Assembly (NCBI GenBank): GCA_039105265.1
Contig: JAPFFF010000036.1
Coordinates: 840,486-904,485 of the forward strand
DNA from: Tritrichomonas musculus
Lineage: Eukaryota > Parabasalia > Tritrichomonadida > Tritrichomonadidae
Direction of reading: 5' to 3'
Length of the DNA stretch: 64,000 bases
The notes beneath the pieces were generated by a model. The model was not told the DNA's origin and made no database searches. It was given only the letters and a program-made list of their open reading frames with translations. Shown in pieces: positions 62,701-64,000 of the stretch (position 1 is its first letter; each line of letters opens with the position of its first letter). The translations under genes and the position numbers were made by a program.

Positions 62701-64000
62701 ATATTTTAGATCAGCAATTGCACGAAGTCATCATCGCCATTTATTGTCACAATTTGTTTATATTCTACAATCACAAGCCTGACAGAACAGCATAAGTTGG
62801 TACGAGACGAATCGCTCACTCATTTTCGCATATTTTAGATCAGCAATTGCACGAAGTCAGCATCGCCATTTATTGTCACAATTTGTTTATATTCTACAAT
62901 CACAAGCCTGACAGAACAGCATAAGTTGGTACGAGACGAATCGCTCACGCATTTTCGCATATTTTAGATCAGCAATTGCACGAAGTCAGCATCGCCATTT
63001 ATTGTCACAATTTGTTTATATTCTACAATCACAAGCCTGACAGAACAGCATAAGTTGGTACGAGACGAATCGCTCACGCATTTTCGCATATTTTAGATCA
63101 GCAATTGCACGAAGTCATCATCGCCATTTATTGTCACAATTTGTTTATATTCTACAATCACAAGCCTGACAGAACAGCATAAGTTGGTACGAGACGAATC
63201 GCTCACTCATTTTCGCATATTTTAGATCAGCAATTGCACGAAGTCAGCATCGCCATTTATTGTCACAATTTGTTTATATTCTACAATCACAAGCCTGACA
63301 GAACAGCATAAGTTGGTACGAGACGAATCGCTCACGCATTTTCGCATATTTTAGATCAGCAATTGCACGAAGTCATCATCGCCATTGCTCACTCATTTTC
63401 GCATATTTTAGATCAGCAATTGCACGAAGTCAGCATCGCCATTTATTGTCACAATTTGTTTATATTCTACAATCACAAGCCTGACAGAACAGCATAAGTT
63501 GGTACGAGACGAATCGCTCACTCATTTTCGCATATTTTAGATCAGCAATTGCACGAAGTCATCATCGCCATTTATTGTCACAATTTGTTTATATTCTACA
63601 ATCACAAGCCTGACAGAACAGCATAAGTTGGTACGAGACGAATCGCTCACTCATTTTCGCATATTTTAGATCAGCAATTGCACGAAGTCAGCATCGCCAT
63701 TTATTGTCACAATTTGTTTATATTCTACAATCACAAGCCTGACAGAACAGCATAAGTTGGTACGAGACGAATCGCTCACTCATTTTCGCATATTTTAGAT
63801 CAGCAATTGCACGAAGTCATCATCGCCATTTATTGTCACAATTTGTTTATATTCTACAATCACAAGCCTGACAGAACAGCATAAGTTGGTACGAGACGAA
63901 TCGCTCACTCATTTTCGCATATTTTAGATCAGCAATTGCACGAAGTCATCATCGCCATTTATTGTCACAATTTGTTTATATTCTACAATCACAAGCCTGA
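50759..64000. repeat. 129-bp satellite, about 101 full units, continuing past the window
   Basis: The period is exactly 129 bp: unit starts (GTTTATATTCTAC) fall at 50759, 50888, 51017 and so on, with 97 units to 63271 and no net length change. A fused unit follows, then four full units and a 27-base start at the window edge. The unit is about 39% G+C, richer than the flanks. Nearly all variation is at two sites: unit position 65 (T or G in CACnCATT) and position 105 (G or T in GTCAnCATC), in all four combinations. The first unit has two private changes, as is common at array edges. Although 129 is divisible by three, stops occur in each plus-strand frame (TGA, TAA or TAG), and no long frame is seen on the minus strand, so it is non-coding. 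It does not resemble 5S rRNA, tRNA or a known transposon end. Confidence 0.95.
63272..63457. repeat. fused satellite unit, 186 bp (72 bp missing)
   Basis: This is the only length change among about 100 units. Two neighbouring units are joined by loss of 72 bp, with the junction at CATCGCCATT/GCTCACTC (about 63386). The missing part runs from TATTGTCACAATT of one unit to GACGAATC of the next. Units on both sides keep the exact 129-bp phase. Confidence 0.9.

Noticed and set aside
50759-64000. The 129-bp unit as a 5S rRNA or other small RNA gene cluster
   Set aside because: No 5S-like internal control region or tRNA-like boxes are recognised, and no RNA fold typical of a known class was evident by eye.
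50759-64000. Trichomonad initiator-like TCACTCATT in each 129-bp unit as a promoter
   Set aside because: It matches only the TCAYT core, common variants change it to TCACG, and there is no gene downstream.

Overview
The window looks like AT-rich nuclear DNA of a trichomonad (Parabasalia), probably Tritrichomonas-like. Three things point there: intron-free genes, a DUF3447/ankyrin gene of the type hugely expanded in trichomonads, and kinase genes fused to Sel1 or ankyrin repeats. The species cannot be fixed from sequence alone.

Layout. 1-4.7 kb: a large kinase-Sel1 repeat gene on the plus strand, now split into three coding blocks by a frame change and a ~235 bp internal inversion. 5.0-6.5 kb: two decayed kinase remnants, a C-lobe plus one ankyrin repeat and then a kinase N-lobe. 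6.5-6.7 kb: a 55 bp hairpin and a 68/67 bp tandem pair. 6.76-7.03 kb: a small ORF of unknown function. 7.22-13.34 kb: the one large intact gene, 2039 codons, with a disordered N-terminus, about 15 tandem ~117-aa acidic helical modules and a C-terminal CKK domain, the microtubule-binding domain that defines CAMSAP/Patronin proteins. 13.3-15.6 kb: gene-poor AT-rich DNA.

15.6-50.0 kb (minus strand): a DUF3447/ankyrin gene appears split. Its N-terminal 392 codons lie at 50010-48832 and an ankyrin C-terminal part at 16189-15590. Between them are ~32.6 kb of a 25-bp minisatellite (about 900 units) broken up by about 65 copies of a ~145 bp spacer. Each spacer carries one ankyrin repeat nearly identical to the first ankyrin repeat of the C-terminal fragment. 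In the 25-mer, 22 bases are almost fixed and one three-base box takes seven values (AGT, TCC, TTT, TTC, GAA, GTA, TAC). The box sits in the loop of a small dyad. Multi-kb blocks of the array are copied at fixed offsets, and the copies differ mainly by whole-triplet swaps. This is the strongest candidate for something undescribed.

50.76-64.0 kb: a second, unrelated satellite with an exact 129-bp period. About 101 full units are visible, running off the window end, and almost all variation is at two two-state positions. I see no tRNA, rRNA, CRISPR, retroelement or DNA transposon. The genes do not form a pathway; the region is one intact cytoskeletal gene surrounded by decaying repeat-protein genes and satellite DNA.
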